Shown: one piece after another, positions 62,641-64,000 of the stretch
Layout: each line of letters begins with the position of its first letter
How positions within the stretch are numbered: the stretch's first letter is position 1
DNA from: CAVZTA01 sp963778025
GTDB taxonomy: Bacteria; Chloroflexota; Limnocylindria; Limnocylindrales; CSP1-4
Assembly: GCA_963778025.1 (NCBI GenBank)
Contig: CAVZTA010000011.1
Location: forward strand, 1-64,000
DNA: 64,000 nucleotides
Direction: 5' to 3'
The notes under the pieces: model-generated
What the model saw: the letters and a program-made list of their open reading frames with translations, nothing else
The model's database searches: none
Told to the model about the DNA's origin: nothing
Position numbers and translations under genes: made by a program

Positions 62641-63588
62641 CCCAGGGCGAGCTCCACCGCGGGACTCGAGAGCTGCCGCGCCGCCGCCCGGTGCCCCGCA
62701 AGGGCCGCCCGCTGGAGGGCCGCCGGCAGCGCAGCGCCCCGCCGCTCCGCCTCGAGCCAACCCGCCAGGAACCCGGCATCGAAGGCGTCGCCGGCGCCCG
62801 TGGAGTCGGTCGCCGGGCAGCGGCTTCGTCGCGACCTCGAACCGCAGCACCGACTCGCCCTCGCGCGCCAGGACCGTGGCGCCGCGCGAGCCCCGCTTGA
62901 CCACCGCGATCGGCGCCAGCTCCACGAGCGACTCCACGCGTGGGCCGACGAGCGCCATCGCCTCGCCCGCGGTCGCGAACACGAGATCCGGCGCGACGTC
63001 CCCCAACACCGACCGCGCCCCCCGGCGACCACGCGCCAGCAGCGGCCCGACCGAGGCCAGGTCGACGCTCACACGGGCGCCCGAGGCGCGCGCGTACCGG
63101 GCGGCGGCCAGCGACGCGTCGCCCAGGGGCTTCGTCAGGAGCGAATACGCCGGGAGATGGAGCACCGCACACCGCTCGAACCAGCTCGCCCGCAGGTCGT
63201 CGGGCGTCAGCCGATCGGCCGCCCCGCGATCCGCCACGAACGACCGCTCCCCGTCCGGCGCGACGACCACGCCGATGCGCCCGGTCCGCGCACCGGACAC
63301 GCGGATCGCGCGCACCCGGACGTGCTCCGCCGCCACGCGCTCGGTCAACGCCCGCCCGGCCGCGTCCCGTCCGACCGCGCAGATGAACGTCGTCGGGACC
63401 CCCAGCCGCGCAAGCCACCGGGCGGTCGTGGCCGCCGACCCGCCCTGCCGGAACGCGACCCGGCCCGGGACGTCCGTCCCGAGCTCCAATGGCTGCGACG
63501 GCGTCAGGACCACGTCCAGCATCAGGTCGCCGACCACCACGACCGGCCGCCTGGCCGTGCGGCGACGCGGAGCGGGCAGTCGGGGCAC
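62637..63588 (-). CDS. psuK: PfkB-family carbohydrate kinase, probably pseudouridine kinase, one frame disruption
   Basis: GTG at 63588. PfkB features: VVVVGDLMLDVVL, RQGGSAATTARWLARLG (substrate Gly-Gly), then IAVVKRGSRGATVLAREGES. After a +1 step near 62820 (an extra G in CCCGGCGACC): TDSTGAGDAFDAGFLAGWLE, which carries the catalytic Asp of the GAGD motif. Length 952 = 3n+1. Phosphorylates pseudouridine to feed PsuG, inferred from the overlap with psuG; a related sugar kinase role cannot be excluded. Confidence 0.88.
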
Positions 63589-63744
63589 GGGGCGGAGGAT
63601 ATGTCGCCGTCACGCCGCTGCGAGACGCGACCGCCGGAACCCCACGGTCGTGACGGGACCGCGCGGTACGATGCCCCGACCGGGCTACCGCCGAGGGAAC
63701 ACTCCCATCCTCGCGGCCCCGCGGATGTCTCACGGAGCCTGACC

Positions 63745-64000
63745 ATGACCCTGGCCACGGAGACCCTCGACCGCCTCGCGATCGACACCATCCGGACCCT
63801 TTCGATCGACGGCGTCCAGAAGGCGAACTCGGGCCATCCGGGTGCCCCGATGGGTGCGGCGCCGATGGCCTACACGCTCTGGACCCGCTACCTGCGCCAC
63901 AGCCCGACGCAGCCGGACTGGCCGAACCGGGACCGGTTCGTCCTGTCCGCCGGCCACGCCTCGATGCTCCTGTACTCGCTGCTGTACCTGACCGGGTACG
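63745..64000 (+). CDS. tkt: Transketolase (5' part, runs off window)
   Basis: 85 codons before the edge: RLAIDTIRTLSIDGVQKANS, GHPGAPMGAAPMAYTLWTRY, RDRFVLSAGHASMLLYSLLY. The ANSGHPG and FVLSAGHAS motifs bind thiamine diphosphate and define transketolase. GGAG sits 8 bases before the ATG. Divergent from psuK. Works with the transaldolase at 33.0 kb in the pentose phosphate pathway. Confidence 0.95.
   Translation, partial: MTLATETLDRLAIDTIRTLSIDGVQKANSGHPGAPMGAAPMAYTLWTRYLRHSPTQPDWPNRDRFVLSAGHASMLLYSLLYLTGY

Overview
The window is high-GC (about 70%) bacterial chromosome, densely packed, with many ATGA/GTGA start-stop overlaps and frequent GTG starts. Gene order and content (pyrG - transaldolase - rho - M23 peptidase - obgE - nadD - rsfS, a CpaF-type ATPase, F420-type oxidoreductase, BKACE enzyme, CGNR regulator, cyclase/ATPase/TPR regulator) fit an uncultivated Chloroflexota-like soil or freshwater lineage. 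That placement is inference from gene content, not from a marker phylogeny.

Layout. 1-5.2 kb: 5' part of a Tad secretion ATPase (cpaF), tRNA-Ala(GGC), leuS and a GNAT acetyltransferase. 5.2-12.7 kb: one huge, badly frame-disrupted secreted-protein locus (signal peptide, parallel beta-helix, GON domain, PPC-like region with 18 APQ-x-Y pentapeptides, C25-like cysteine peptidase, Ig-like domains, PD40 propeller). 12.8-20.8 kb: a soluble-adenylyl-cyclase-like giant regulator, BKACE and LLM enzymes, a CGNR regulator facing a well-formed sigma70 promoter with interlocked inverted repeats, two tiny genes, a mini PLL-type propeller and a DUF1232 protein. 20.9-25.8 kb: comEA-comEC-HD hydrolase-holA operon. 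25.9-36 kb: rsfS-nadD-obgE, an M23/LysM hydrolase, rho, a LysE exporter, transaldolase and pyrG. 36.4-42.1 kb: lipoprotein hydrolase, PD40 protein and a NarL-type two-component system.

42.4-55.3 kb is the most distinctive part. It holds four ECF sigma factor genes, each overlapping a gene for a membrane-anchored partner (two related novel anchored proteins, one kelch-like propeller, one zinc-finger anti-sigma with propeller), together with five paralogous secreted four-cysteine proteins that I cannot assign to a known family. 55.3-64 kb: HAD phosphatase, EamA exporter, an ABC-2 exporter operon with two small novel genes, psuG-psuK for pseudouridine catabolism, and the start of a transketolase.

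Two window-wide observations stand out. First, five intergenic elements of 150-220 bp share about 25-bp terminal inverted repeats with the core TGCACCCGATGCG, and three are followed by a nearly identical long GC hairpin. Second, at least fourteen genes, including essential ones such as pyrG and nadD, need frame corrections, and in every one the length remainder equals one surplus base per correction. This points to systematic single-base insertions in this assembly rather than gene decay, so most broken genes here are probably intact in the organism.
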